Assembly: GCA_905147135.1 (NCBI GenBank)
Contig: LR990055.1
Coordinates: 4,341,001 to 4,405,000, forward strand
Reading direction: 5' to 3'
From: Blastobasis lacticolella
Lineage: Eukaryota > Arthropoda > Insecta > Lepidoptera > Blastobasidae
DNA length: 64,000 nt
This document shows positions 12,037 through 22,518 of this stretch, in pieces. Every line of letters begins with the position of its first letter. The stretch's first letter is position 1. The translations under genes were made by a program, and so were the position numbers. The notes under the pieces are model-generated. The model was not told the origin of the DNA and searched no databases. It worked only from the letters and a program-made list of their open reading frames with translations.

Positions 12037-12486
12037 AATTAATTATATATAAAAGAGATACAGTCACTTGTTTTCGCCTAAGCTAGCTCTATGAGTGACA
12101 AGGTGACTAATGTGATAAATAATGGATGGCATTGAGGCCAAATACTCTAGGACACAGAAAATGCGGTACCTTCAGCGTTATTGCTGCTTTCAGGTCCAAA
12201 TACAAGATAAGACCAAAATCATGTTATATAATAATAAAAAAACTTGTCGTTCCGAAGCCGACTGTATAATAAAATCATATGAAAAATAATAAGGTTGTTC
12301 AAGAATACACAAATCTCGGGCTTTGCAATTAGACATAAACAACTTGGAGAACGAGCGCATTTGTCTGGAAAGTAGTAATTATGCAATCAGAAATCCTTAG
12401 AACAAAAGCTTTCATTCAGTCCGCCCTGCCTGATACGCCTTTCGGAGCCGTCATGCGAACACTGAAAGTGCAACCAGTGTCCAGTA

Positions 12487-12596
12487 CCTCATCATCATCA
12501 TATCAAGACGCCCACTGCTGCTCATAGGCCTCCCCCAGAGATCTCCACAAAGGCCGGTCCTGTGCCTTCCGCATCCAGCTGGTATGCACCTAGATT
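12487..12596 (-). repeat. RTE-type LINE 3' end
   Basis: TCATCATCATCATATCAAGA, then CGCCCACTGCTGCTCATAGG and CAGAGATCTCCACAAAGGCC, then CATCCAGCTGGTA. This is the same terminal ~110 bp seen at the 3' end of the longer element at 41925-43013 (minus) and of 49852-50240 (plus). The trinucleotide run is the element's 3' tail. Confidence 0.85.
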
Positions 12597-12954
12597 AGTT
12601 TAACGTAGTTCTGCATGATATGGCGTGAGATATGAACGGTATTTCCGTTAGATCTGGCTATTCGAATATCCGATAAGAGATTTTGTATTTATTTATCATA
12701 AGAGACAAATTTTTCATTCAGAAAACATTCGGATGTCGATGATTCTAATAAGGACCTATATCTAAGTCCGCCCTTGCGCGGCGCCGGTAACCTAAATCCC
12801 GCGATCCCGGCGCACCTGCGGCGAATCCTTTTCTTTTTTGTGCACACACCTGCGCGAGCGCAGCGTAGCCATTGTGCAACGTAGCCTTTAGAATGGCGTA
12901 GATTGGACGTGGAGATGGACTTGTACGTCATTACTATTATCATTGTCTTACTCG

Positions 12955-13085
12955 TGTTCTCTCTTCTTCTTCTTCTTCATCTTATTTTGGACAATGCTTC
13001 CTCCAGCTCCTTCCATCCTGATCGTTAGGAAGCCACCCTTATCCACATCTTGGATGTGGTCCTCTTACTAGGCTGCAATCGCCCT
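12955..13085 (-). repeat. RTE-like LINE 3' terminal piece
   Basis: The minus-strand translation includes RSGWKELEEALS, the kind of sequence that closes lepidopteran RTE-type reverse transcriptase proteins, followed by an AAG-repeat tail (CTTCTTCTTCTTC on the plus strand at 12964). It belongs to a different subfamily from 12487-12596. Confidence 0.45.
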
Positions 13086-13930
13086 GTTAATATAAAATGT
13101 ATGTAAAACATGTTGATATATGTTCCTACCATTTAATCAAAACTGAAATTGTATCGTATTTTTTGTACTTAGGTGGTATTTTTCGCCAATGGTATTGAAG
13201 TGGAGGGACGTTTGCGCTGGCACTTTGTAAAGTCGCTACTGTACTATCACATGTCTAGTTCAAGAATATTGCCACTAGGTACTTATGTAACTACTTGGTT
13301 AATTTTAAAGGTCTTATGTGAGTAATAATTCATTATAAAAAAACTTAACATTATCTAAATAAAATAAATAGATATTAATAACATCTCTGTCGGCTCTAAG
13401 CATTGCGACCTCTGCGGCGGTGATCCCGCAATGCACTGTGTGAAGGTCGATACTTTAATTTTTTACATTAAAGGTGTGATTCCGAAGGCGATTAAGAGAG
13501 ATTTTTTGTGTCCCAAATTGCTAACAGGTGGATAGAGTTCACGTAACAATGGTTACAATATCAATTAGATATGCTCCCTAAATTCAGGTGTCGTATTTTT
13601 GTAATTGTTAAAAAATGGCTGTAGCATTAGCTGCGCTGTAATTTAAAATCCTTAATACCGACCGAAATAGACCATATTTATGTTACGCCTCAAAATAAAT
13701 AGTTTTTCTACCTACTTACACTTAGGTAGGTAAAGACAGAGCTCTTCCCGTCAACTTTTTTTATATCACACTGACTCCATCGAATCGACACCTAGGATAT
13801 GTATGCTGTTTGTGATGAGATACGGTGTTCTTTGTGATGTGATTTTTGTTGAAATAAATATGTAAATTTTTTTTTTTTTAATTTGCTCTCTATAAATTGG
13901 TAGCTCCTCTGAATTATATCATTTTGTGTT
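13086..13930. other. Unassigned AT-rich sequence
   Basis: Nothing recognisable beyond a poly-T run near 13869. No gene is supported. Confidence 0.5.
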
Positions 13931-13937
13931 AGTAATA

Positions 13938-14212
13938 AACTGATGGCATACCGTGCCACTTTGCCGTGTGGTGTCCGCCTGAGTAGAATAACACCAATCC
14001 TTTACACTTATGGGTGTCGTAAAAGGCGACTCAAGAAGATCAAGAGTCTCCATAGTCTGGAAAATGGGCAGCAGAATTTTCCATTGTTATATTTAAACAC
14101 TGCGATCTCCAACCCGCCTGCCAAGCGTGGAGATTATGGCAATACCCTCTCCTTTCGTGGGAGAGGCCCTAAGTTCTGCAGTGGACTGTTACGGGCTGTG
14201 ATGATGATACAT
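13938..14212 (+). repeat. LINE 3' end, family D, sense copy
   Basis: Reads CCGTGTGGTGTCCGCCTGAG, then 'tagaataacaccaatcc', 'cttatgggtgtcgtaaaaggcgact', 'gcgatctccaacccgcctgccaagcgtggagattatggcaa', and finishes 'cagtggactgttacgggctgtgatgatgata'. Copies lie inverted at 25775-25980, 26060-26340 and 47588-47855. Its reading frame contains AISNPPAKRGDYG, which is kept in the other copies, so the family derives from the C-terminal coding end of a non-LTR retroelement. Confidence 0.85.
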
Positions 14213-14215
14213 TGA

Positions 14216-15954
14216 TCTTGGCTTAGATTTAAATGCTGCTGGGTTAGCAAGCGTCTACCTTTTTTTCGAGCAGCGGACTTACCTCTTCAGTTCAGTGAAC
14301 AGATATATTGCCTTGATGGGCTGTCTAAATGAACGATAGATCTAAATTAGCGTCATCGAAAAAACAATATTCGACATAGGAAATCGTTAAGGAAGCTCGT
14401 CTGCTCGCTTGTTTCTATAAATTTTTTTTTCTCGGAGCTAATTATAGAGCAATAGATCAATTCAGCCTCGAAACCCTAGGCACGCAAAGACTAAAGAAAA
14501 TCTTTACTCGATAAGCAGGACAAGCCCTATGGTTCAATTTCTATGGTGATGACGGGAATTGTAGTTCTTTTTTATGCTACGCAGAATGCTACCACCAGAC
14601 AGTCCACCGTCCATGGTAAGCGGTAACTGGCTCCCATAACATCTACGATTCATGCATTTATGTTGCGGTGCGTTATCACTGTGAGGAGATGAAAATGAAA
14701 AACCTCATGCCTGTAATTGTGCTGGCTACCTTATCCTTCAAACCGGAACACAACAATGCAAGCATTGCTTGGTAGTTCTTATGCTACTTCTATTTTGGCA
14801 CATCCCATTTATTTTTATGTTACAGTTAACTACGTTTAGGTATACCCGCATTATTTGCACTGAAAACTAGTGCCATTGCGTCAGCTGTGGCATTATGCTA
14901 AGTGCGGCCTATTGCACTTCTCCATGGATCGGCAAATTTTTTTTTCAAATATGTTTTTGTTTTTATGTTTCATCTTGTATGTTTTGTACTTTTTGTGCCT
15001 TGGAAGTAAGTACAATTAACATATTTTACTTTATTTTCCATTTGACAGTATGCCCAGTCCTCTTAAAAGGAGTTGTTTTCGTCATTGCACGCGACGTCGG
15101 TACCTAACTCCCGAAAAGCTGAAACACGTCAAGTGGTCCCAGCTGCGCGCGCACTCAGCCACTCACCTTCTATAATTACCGCGGACGCGCAGGATATCCT
15201 CGGCCATCTGGTGGAAGTGTTTGTGCGGCGATCGGTCTGTCTGTTAGGTATTTATAATCGGTTGGTGTTTGGAGCTTTGGGCTTTGGGCGGTTGGACTCT
15301 AATTGAGAAGTCCTCGGAGTAACGCGTTGATTTTGTAAGCGCTTGAGCATTTGCGAGGTTTTTGACGCGATCAAAGAGACCGACAAGTTAGCAATCTATT
15401 GTATTTTTTTTTAATATTCTTATTGATACGACTCTGTCAGATTTCGTCTGGATAGGTACCACTTCGTTGTTGGTGTGAAAGATCTACTATCTAGCCAATC
15501 TATTACGACAATGTGACAATGTCTTTCTCCCAGTTCGCCATCATCACTGACCTATCTATGACGCATTGCATCGTATGCCTATCGCATGTTCATTATGGAC
15601 GACAGTTACAGATTCTCACCAGACGAGCTGTCTTCTCATCTGTAACTTTTATACGCAGAGCATAGACCCAGCTTCTACCACTATGTACAGGAAGCTTCTT
15701 GATAGGTACTGGAAAAGAAGAAAAGCAAATCGCTTATTTTGAGCTGTCGAATAATTTCAATGTCTAGAATCTACTCCACATTTACGTGGCAACTCATTCC
15801 AATTCAAAAATTATAAACTATTCACAAATTAAAACCATACCGTATCTTATACGTAAGTAACTTCCTACCTACTTATAGGTCTACCTACCGGTCTACACTA
15901 CTTTTCCTCAACTTTTTTTATGCGTCTTGACCTCAACTCACCAACTGATTTAAT
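14216..15954. other. Unassigned sequence with a CpG-rich patch
   Basis: The patch 15100-15370 is GC-richer than its surroundings (CAGCTGCGCGCGCACTCAGC and CCGCGGACGCGCAGG) but shows no exon signals. Poly-T occurs near 14420. A 40-bp dispersed motif (GGTAAGCGGTAACTGGCTCC) lies at 14611-14650. Confidence 0.45.
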
Positions 15955-15956
15955 TA

Positions 15957-16045
15957 TGGCAAACAAGCCTACGACCTGCCTGATGGTAAGCAGTCACCGC
16001 AGGTTATGGACGTCCAGGGGCATCACCCACACGTTGCCGACCCCG
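15957..16045 (-). repeat. CR1/jockey-type LINE 3' end
   Basis: The plus strand reads 'tatggcaaacaagcctacgacctgcctgatggtaagcagtcaccgcaggttatggacgtccag'. Its reverse complement matches the tail of 19600-19830 (AACGTCCATAGGCTGCGGTG, ACTGCTTACCATCAG). It is 5'-truncated. Confidence 0.7.
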
Positions 16046-16189
16046 TAAAAACCTTTTCACCCCTTTCTTGAACTTCAATTTTCTACTACCCACATTCCCG
16101 CGTAGGTACTCCGACACCTCCAAGTAATACGTTTTCCGGTATCAATCGATTGTTATCGAACGTTATACAAATACAAGTGTAGTTGTTGG

Positions 16190-16312
16190 GGTGGGCTGCG
16201 CAGGCGCTGTCAGCAGGGCGGACCAATTCGGAGTCCGCTCGCGGCTTCCGTCCGCCGCTTTGGACCAGCCGGGGGCAGGTGGCGGCAACCTTTCGGAGCT
16301 GGGTTCTTTTGT
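16190..16312. other. Isolated GC-rich patch
   Basis: Contains GGCGGACCAATTCGGAGTCC and CGCTCGCGGCTTCCG in otherwise AT-rich DNA. On the minus strand an open frame preceded by TTACAAAAG could be an exon with an AG acceptor, but the protein is unfamiliar and no donor is convincing. It may equally be a regulatory element. Confidence 0.3.
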
Positions 16313-16652
16313 AATAATTAGGTAATTGTTTAATTAAAATCTGCGTGAATTGTACAGATGTGAAAATTATATCGTTCTGCTCTGCAGAAAGGAATATAAG
16401 ACGTGATCCGGGTTTATGCCAGAGTTGACTTACAGTTTTGGTAGCTTTCTGGCGCATTCGCAATAGATAGCGTATATTAAACGTGTTTTACCTACCTATC
16501 AATAAAACAAAAATTGTATTTCACCGATTTTAGGTTTACAAAAAGACTATTAAAGAGATTTTACGTCTAGAAATATTTGCGAATAAATAGACGCTATCAA
16601 TTAAACACAAAAAAGTCGTTTCATGGGCACACTGTTTATTACTTGTTATAAA

Positions 16653-16689
16653 GTGTCTAAGTGTATATTACCTATATACACTTAGACAC
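16653..16689. repeat. Perfect 16-bp palindrome
   Basis: GTGTCTAAGTGTATAT is followed after 5 bases by its exact reverse complement. No larger element could be drawn around it. Confidence 0.8.
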
Positions 16690-16734
16690 GTACTAAGAAA
16701 ATGTAGTACCTACAAATTTAGTTTGAAGTAGTTG

Positions 16735-16930
16735 TGGAATGAGCTCCCAGCCACAGTGTTTCCTTCGGACTATGACATGGGTCCGTTCAAGAGGTATATT
16801 AGAGGTCTCCTTAGAGGCGGGTAACGCATTTGTAGCGCCCCTGGTCTTGCTGATGTCCATAGGAGGCGGTGACCACTTTCCATCAGGTGGCCCGCACGCC
16901 TGTTTGTCTGCCGTATAACATAAAAAATGT
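16735..16930 (+). pseudogene. CR1/jockey-type LINE C-terminal relic and 3' UTR
   Basis: The plus-strand translation reads ELPATVFPSDYDMGPFKRYI and on to RGLLRGG, typical of the end of ORF2 in these elements (E-L-P-x-x-V-F-P...F-K-R), then stop codons. The 3' part runs GGCGGTGACCACTTTCCATC, AGGTGGCCCGCACGCCTG and GCCGTATAACATAAAAAATG. Very similar 3' ends lie at 40900, 52140 (inverted) and 55800. 5'-truncated and non-functional. Confidence 0.8.
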
Positions 16931-17252
16931 ACTAGTAAAGTAGTACTTACACAACCGAAGGTTGCCGACCCCTTCCCAGCGTCAGGATATCGGACTTCCG
17001 AAACAACTGTTCGGGTTTACGAGACAATGAGTGATGGCGTCTCTGTGTTTGTTTATTTTAAAAACACCCCGCGCCCAACGTGCGTTGTGGCGTACGTAAA
17101 TAAAATCGTGCGCGGCGTGTGTCAAGTTTAATTCGAGTTTGAGTTGCTTGTGCTCGTGTTTTACAGTCCAGATAAGCCCGGAAGCGGAAATGTTTTTTTT
17201 TACTTAGGTTACTTACTTTGTGGCAGCAGTGACACAACGAGCAGACTGCCAC

Positions 17253-17397
17253 CAGGGGCTTACCATGAGCTCTTATAGCAGGACCTGAACAGAACTGCCT
17301 GCTTAGAACGAGCTTATGTGATACGTATAGAGGTGGCTCTTTCTAAGCAGGGCACTACTGTTTAGGTCCTGCTATAAGAGCTCTTGGTAAGCCCCTG
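17253..17397. mobile_element. 145-bp fold-back element
   Basis: The left arm 17253-17308 (CAGGGGCTTACCATGAGCTC...) and right arm 17341-17397 (...GAGCTCTTGGTAAGCCCCTG) are near-perfect reverse complements over about 56 bp, with a 32-bp spacer. It encodes nothing. It is a candidate miniature inverted-repeat element (MITE), although clear target-site duplications were not found. Confidence 0.75.
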
Positions 17398-17449
17398 ATG
17401 GTAAGCGGTAGTTGTCGCCGATAACATCTTCGACTCATGTGCTTAAGCT

Positions 17450-18840
17450 TCAAAGTAACAAAAATGTAGACCCGTAGGTGCTGTCCATCCAACACAACAA
17501 CGTCAACATTGTTGTTTCAAATAGATGAGGCGGTGGTACTCACCCAGACGGAGTCCTCAGATTTGGCAGTTCTATCACCTGAAAAGAAAAAAAAGGACCA
17601 AACATCTCCCTTAATTGGTATAACAGAGGAGGCAATTTATCCAAATGTGCTGTGGAATGCTTAGAGAACTCCAAAAACCTGTCTGACTGCACCGGAAAAC
17701 GTTCATTTTAAAGTATTGATTTCCGAATAGGACCGACTGATAATTTAGGCAGCAAAAAATCTGTCTGGTAATTAACATGTTCCGTCCGGGGCCGTGTTAC
17801 CAGCAGTAGTTTCCAAAAGAGTACATTCGTTTGTGCTCCTGAAATAGTACAACCTACGCCGTACTATTGGTCGGTATCAAACGGTCAAACAGGTTGACAG
17901 TTGAATTTTAGCCAAGAAAATTGTGTTATTTTGGCAGTGACAAGACAAGACTTTAGATGTCAGTGAGCCAAAATATGTCAAAATCAACCCTTCCTTCCTT
18001 TATTGTATGGTATTTTATGGGAAAGGAAAGGAGGAAAGACAAAGTGACCGCCCCATCAGCAAAGTGTTGCATTTCGGGATTCATCGGCAAAAACGTACGA
18101 AATAGGACCAACGATGTAGAGCAGAGTATGCCAAGGGTACGACACACTGTCAAATAGTAGGTAAATCGTGTCAAAAGGTAAAGGAGAGACTGCAGGACAG
18201 CCCATTGGTCTATAGCCACCGAATAAAGAACTATGATGTAACGTCAGTTGTGTTACGGCGTCTCTTGGCGTACCTACATAGTTCGTTGGGGCAACATGTT
18301 AATTGTTTAGGTACATATAGGTCATCTAGATTTTACTGGAGTAAGATGTAGGTACTTAACCGTGGGTTTAAATTTTAACTGAATTAATCTCAAGGTAATG
18401 CACGAACTACAAAAAAAAATACTTACTTTGCATAGGAAATAAGTACAAGAAGCGGTTCTTATCAAAGTTTAATTTTCATTTTGAAAAGTAAACCAATTAG
18501 CAAGTTTACACTAATAATAATTAGTCGTCTTAATAAACTCAATATTAACACAAACATAATATACATAATTCCAGATTTAGCATATCGTAAATCAAATGTT
18601 TGATTGAAATTCGTTATAATTAACATATTAATTATAAGTATTAATTTATAGTTATGTGATTTTTTATTAACGCTCCAAGAAACTAAACGAAGTTAAACGT
18701 GTTACCAATTTTGAACTAATTAAATATGGCATCCGGCTCATTGGCTGTCAAATTGACGTAGCTTTTTTTTCTTGACTCGAACCGCACCAGGCGTGCTTTG
18801 AAGAACGATGTTCTGTTTTAGAGATCTGTCTTATGAAAAT
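17450..18840. other. Unassigned sequence
   Basis: AT-rich with overlapping short open frames on both strands around 17953-18219. No repeat family or gene is supported. Confidence 0.45.
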
Positions 18841-18845
18841 ATTGT

Positions 18846-18966
18846 TTTATTTATTTATTTATTTATTTAACTGTTTATTGTACACAATAGTGATATACAG
18901 AGAAATATAACAGAACAAAAGACACAACAGGCGCTGCTTATTTCTAAAAAGAAATTTCTTCCATTT
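18846..18966 (-). repeat. ATTTA-tailed retroelement 3' end
   Basis: A (TTTA)n run is followed by ACTGTTTATTGTACACAATA, then 'gacacaacaggcgctgcttatttctaaaaagaaatttctt'. The phrases ACAACAGGC and AAGAAAT recur in the copies at 24379-24602 and, inverted, 36605-36730. Confidence 0.8.
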
Positions 18967-19089
18967 AATTTATGTTCTTAGCGAAGCCAAATATTTTTGC
19001 TTTGAGGAACGGTATCTTTCATTTCGCTAGGTACTTTTCTGCAATCTAGTATCTCTAAAATTAGAGTTTTTCTCTCTAAATATGCCTAT

Positions 19090-19265
19090 TTTTAACCCTC
19101 GACGAAAAAGGGGATGTTATAAGTTTGTCGGGCGTGTCTGTGTATTTGTGTGCCTGTCTGTGGCACAGCTAGCTCCCGAACGGATGAACCGATTTGGATG
19201 CAGTTTAACCAAGATATTTCACAGCTTTGTTTCATTTAAATCGGTTTAGTAGTTTAGAAAAGAAT
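19090..19265 (+). repeat. Dispersed repeat, 'gatgttataagttt' type
   Basis: Reads AAAAAGGGGATGTTATAAGT, 'gcctgtctgtggcacagctagctcccgaacggatgaaccgattt', 'atcggtttagtag'. I recognise this wording as common in lepidopteran genomes. It is non-coding, with only this copy in the window. Confidence 0.55.
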
Positions 19266-19269
19266 TGAG

Positions 19270-19437
19270 TATACAGGTTGTTACGTAATATATGTAAGAA
19301 GCCGTAAACCGGATGGAGTGCTAAATGTATGAAAACGATAGGTACAAAAATTCCACGTACGACAGAAATCGTTTTAATACGTTTAGCACTCCATCCAGTT
19401 CACGGCCTTATACATATATTATGTAACACCCTGTATA
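19270..19437. mobile_element. 168-bp MITE with 70-bp terminal inverted repeats
   Basis: Arms 19270-19339 and 19368-19437 are inverted repeats over 70 bp, with ends TATACAGG.../...CCTGTATA. The 70-bp right arm is almost identical to 35293-35362, the right end of a ~515-bp relative. TA (or TATA) at both ends fits a Tc1/mariner-type TA target duplication. No coding capacity. Confidence 0.88.
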
Positions 19438-19599
19438 TAAACTTTACCTTTACCCAACTTTTTCTGTTGGTTAAGTTATTATAATACAAGTTACTACCTA
19501 TTAGTACCCAATGAATCATCTGTCTATCTATATCTATGAAATAAAAATAAAGTTGCTGTATGTATGTGGGTATGTTCGCCCATAACTTCAGAAGGTGTG

Positions 19600-19830
19600 C
19601 ACCTAAGGAACTTTCTCCCACGCACACTAGGATTGTGGATAAAGCTCCCTGGAGAGGTTTTCCCTGGAGAGTACAACATGGAGTTCTTCAAGAAAGGGGT
19701 GATAAGGTTTTTACAGGGGCGGAAGCGCGTGGGTGATACTGGTATTTCGAACGTCCATAGGCTGCGGTGACTGCTTACCATCAGACAGTGACAGGCAGGC
19801 CCATACGCTTGTTTGACACCTTAGTGGTAT
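19600..19830 (+). pseudogene. CR1/jockey-type LINE C-terminal relic
   Basis: Translation LWIKLPGEVFPGEYNMEFFK and on to GISNVHRLR, then stop. It holds the L-P-x-x-V-F-P...F-K signature near the end of ORF2. The 3' UTR follows (ACTGCTTACCATCAGACAGT). It is a different subfamily from 16735-16930 and is dead by truncation. Confidence 0.7.
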
Positions 19831-19879
19831 TATAAAACGATTTGGCTGATTATTTCGATTTGTATGAAAGAAACAATGG

Positions 19880-19950
19880 GTAGTTAGGGTAGGAGTAGGG
19901 TAGCGTAGAAAATTGTTAGGGTAGGGTAGTAGGAGTTAGGGATAGGACAC
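19880..19950 (+). repeat. Degenerate TTAGGGTAGG minisatellite
   Basis: Repeated TAGGGTAG/TTAGGGTAGG units: GTAGTTAGGGTAGGAGTAGG, then 'gtagcgtagaaaattgttagggtagggtagtaggagttaggg'. It resembles the insect telomere unit TTAGG only loosely and is not a clean (TTAGG)n array. Confidence 0.55.
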
Positions 19951-20618
19951 ACGCGAAGAATGTCCCGGACCAGCTGGTTTAAATTATAAAAATTTACAAG
20001 CTTACAAATAGTCCTTATAACACGGCCCTACCTCCTTGTCCAGAGCAACTAAACTCCTTAATACAACTAGGTAACACCGTTATAAAAAAAAATCACCACA
20101 ACCATCGTTGGGCAAAAAAAAAGAAAACCCAAACCCCTTCTCAGTTCAATTACGCAATTCATCAACATCCTTAACTCATTAAATAAAAATTGTTGGCCAA
20201 AAAGGCAAAAAGAGGTCGCTGCCAGCCGAGGCACTGAACATAACCATTTTCACACAGGAAATGCGCGTCGTTATGCCACACGATGACATGTGTCTGCGCA
20301 GACGCATGCATGTGTCTCACGGATGGTATTTGCCGAGAAATTGATGACATCATTAGTCAGTATGATGTGTTTTTGCTATTGGGTCACTTTGGACCCCACA
20401 GGAGGTGGGGCCATATTGGCGGCGAGGTTTTAGGATCGGTGTGAGGTGACGGATAGGGTTTTTCAAAATGTATCCGAACTAATACTAATTTAATTTAATT
20501 TAATGCATGTTCGTCTATATTTCTGCCTGTTAGTTGTCACGCTGAAACTGCTGAACGAAGGGATTAAAATAGTTTTGTGCAAAGCCTGCAATACCAAACA
20601 TTTTTTTGTGATTTTTTT

Positions 20619-20816
20619 ATTTTGAGATTTTGCAGATCGACATAGGACATAATTACAACACATGGCAAAATTCCCTAGCGTGGTGTTTAAGCGAGACCTT
20701 TGCTTCTGAAATACCTAAATCAAAGTTAGAAGTGGAATATCTCGGATAAACAGTACACTAGGAAAATTTGCCATGGCAAAGTGTCTGTTCTAATAGATGT
20801 CTCGAAATCTCAAAAT
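20619..20816. mobile_element. 198-bp long fold-back element
   Basis: The ends ATTTTGAGATTT (20619-20630) and AAATCTCAAAAT (20805-20816) are exact reverse complements. Inner arms CATGGCAAAATTCCCTAG.. (20661-20689) and ..CTAGGAAAATTTGCCATG (20747-20775) pair over 29 bp with a few mismatches. The whole folds into one imperfect ~90-bp stem. Non-coding; a candidate MITE or hairpin-forming transcript. Confidence 0.75.
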
Positions 20817-21855
20817 GTTCGCGCGAATTAATGAAAAAAAGTTTAGGAAGGTATCTAAAAATGTTCTCCTTTAGATAAAATTTATAAAGGAGATAAATGG
20901 AGAAACCAGAGTGGCTAGCAATAATTACCTATTAAGGTGCAAAAAAATAGAGTGCTACAAACATGTCTGAACCGGCGTCGCTGTTGTATACAATAAAGCG
21001 ACATTTCCTAATGGCAATACTTGATTCTAGTTTTGGTCACCGGGTCAGACTAACTTGTTCCACTCTAGTTGAATTCAAATGTAGAGCGCGCCTGGGGAAC
21101 TGGGACTCTATACACACGACGGTTGATAAGTTCACAGTCAGGACAGGCCGCTGGAGAGAGACGCTGAGCATTGCAAGAGTTGCAGACCCGGCACCATACG
21201 ATTTCTGTATTTTCCCTAAACCAAAGATTCGATGAGCAGTTTGACATTTACGGGGCCGGAAGAGACCGAGATAGCTTTCAACCAGCACGTGAAAAACATC
21301 CCTCAGATCAATAGTCCTCATGTTTTCAAAAATGGTTTGACCGAATGTAAAAGTATTTAAATTTGTTGTATTCATGAGTAACGCAAAAATTACAGGGTAC
21401 CCCAAGTATCTAGTTAGATTATTTATTTATTTATTATTTATTTTTAAAACTATTTCTATGTGCTACTACGCAGCTCGTTAGTTTCAATGGTATCTAAGGT
21501 TTAGTCTATTTCGGCATTCTGAACATGATCGCTGTGAGTAGTGGATTACAATTTTTATAAGTAAATGATGAAATCTACTTCTATTTAGAGCAACTTTCTC
21601 TGCTACAGCTCTCCTCTAGCTCATATTTTAGCAGAAATATTTAATTATTTCATGAAAACTGGAATAGTAGTTTTTTATCAGATGGAAATTAATATTGTGT
21701 ATCTAATATATGAATAATACTGTCATAACAAACTCGATAAAAACGCCATGGGATGAGCGCAATGGGGCCGATGTAAAATAAAATAAGATAAAAAACGTCC
21801 CCTAATTCTTAAACAGATCTCGTCCTACCCTCCTACGAGAAATAATGAGACAGAA
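20817..21855. other. Unassigned sequence
   Basis: Overlapping open frames on both strands at 20963-21405 (90 and 122 codons) have moderate GC but match no family I know and lack splice signals. The rest is AT-rich. Confidence 0.4.
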
Positions 21856-21859
21856 ACAC

Positions 21860-21985
21860 AATAGATGTCGCCACGTGGCCACCACGCGCCGGCCGGACGT
21901 CAGTCGCACTCGGACCGCCGACGGGGCAACACGCATTGTTCGCAGCACGCGACCGCGTACTCCAGAAATGGGAGGGTGCTAGGAT
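21860..21985 (+). promoter_or_regulatory. Promoter-like GC island with initiator motif
   Basis: A sharp CpG-rich island in AT-rich DNA. It contains an E-box in GCCACGTGGC (21871-21880) and the initiator-type TCAGTCGCAC (21900-21909). The same 10-mer lies on the minus strand at 7327-7318. No coding exon is evident immediately downstream. Promoter role is inferred. Confidence 0.35.
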
Positions 21986-22171
21986 AGCTTACGCATCGCC
22001 GCTTTATTTACATTAAATATTTTATGGAAATAGCATCTGATGATCGTTATGGAGCGTAGCTTTTTATGATGTGTATTACAATGCTATAGGTACCTAGACC
22101 TACTGATAGAATTATAATAATAGAAAATATAGACAGACATCTTAGACAATTTCCAGTTTATAACATAGTGT

Positions 22172-22507
22172 GGTACTTAAGAGCCTCGGTGGTCGAGCTG
22201 TTAGGGTATCCGACTCGTAATCGGGAGGTACCGACTCTTTTCTGAGTTATGTACATTAGTTTTACACTAACAGATGCTCTTACGGTGGGAAAGCATCGTC
22301 ATGAAACCTGCACATTCAGGCGACTGAATGTGTAACCATGATCCAATCGGGTCAGGCTCCCCTGGTAGCAGGGTCACGGAGGTCAGATGGCAGTCGCTCC
22401 ACTGTAATTACCTGATCTGCCAAATCCTGGATCAAGGCAGACCCCGGGCCCTTGTGCGCGAGAGTACAACCGGGACAATAACGCCAGGATCATTATTTTA
22501 TTTTATT
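22172..22507 (+). mobile_element. SINE-A copy with 11-bp target-site duplication
   Basis: The tRNA-like head (GCCTCGGTGGTCGAGCTGTT, TATCCGACTCGTAATCGGGA) is followed by a body with GATGCTCTTACGGTGGGAAA, CCATGATCCAATCGGGTCAG and CCGGGACAATAACGCCAGGA. TAACATAGTGT lies on both sides (22161-22171 and 22508-22518), a perfect 11-bp target-site duplication that fixes both ends. Other copies: 24300-24684, 43516-43878, 56275-56615 and 58842-59016. SINEs are copied by LINE machinery in trans. Confidence 0.92.
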
Positions 22508-22518
22508 TAACATAGTGT

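Noticed and set aside
16190..16312. Minus-strand exon after TTACAAAAG
   Set aside because: The acceptor lacks a proper pyrimidine tract, no good donor was found and the peptide is unfamiliar.
19880..19950. Interstitial insect telomeric repeat
   Set aside because: Units are TAGGGTAGG-like and irregular, not TTAGG in register.
20963..21405. 90-codon plus and 122-codon minus frames
   Set aside because: Mutually overlapping, no family resemblance and no splice sites of quality.
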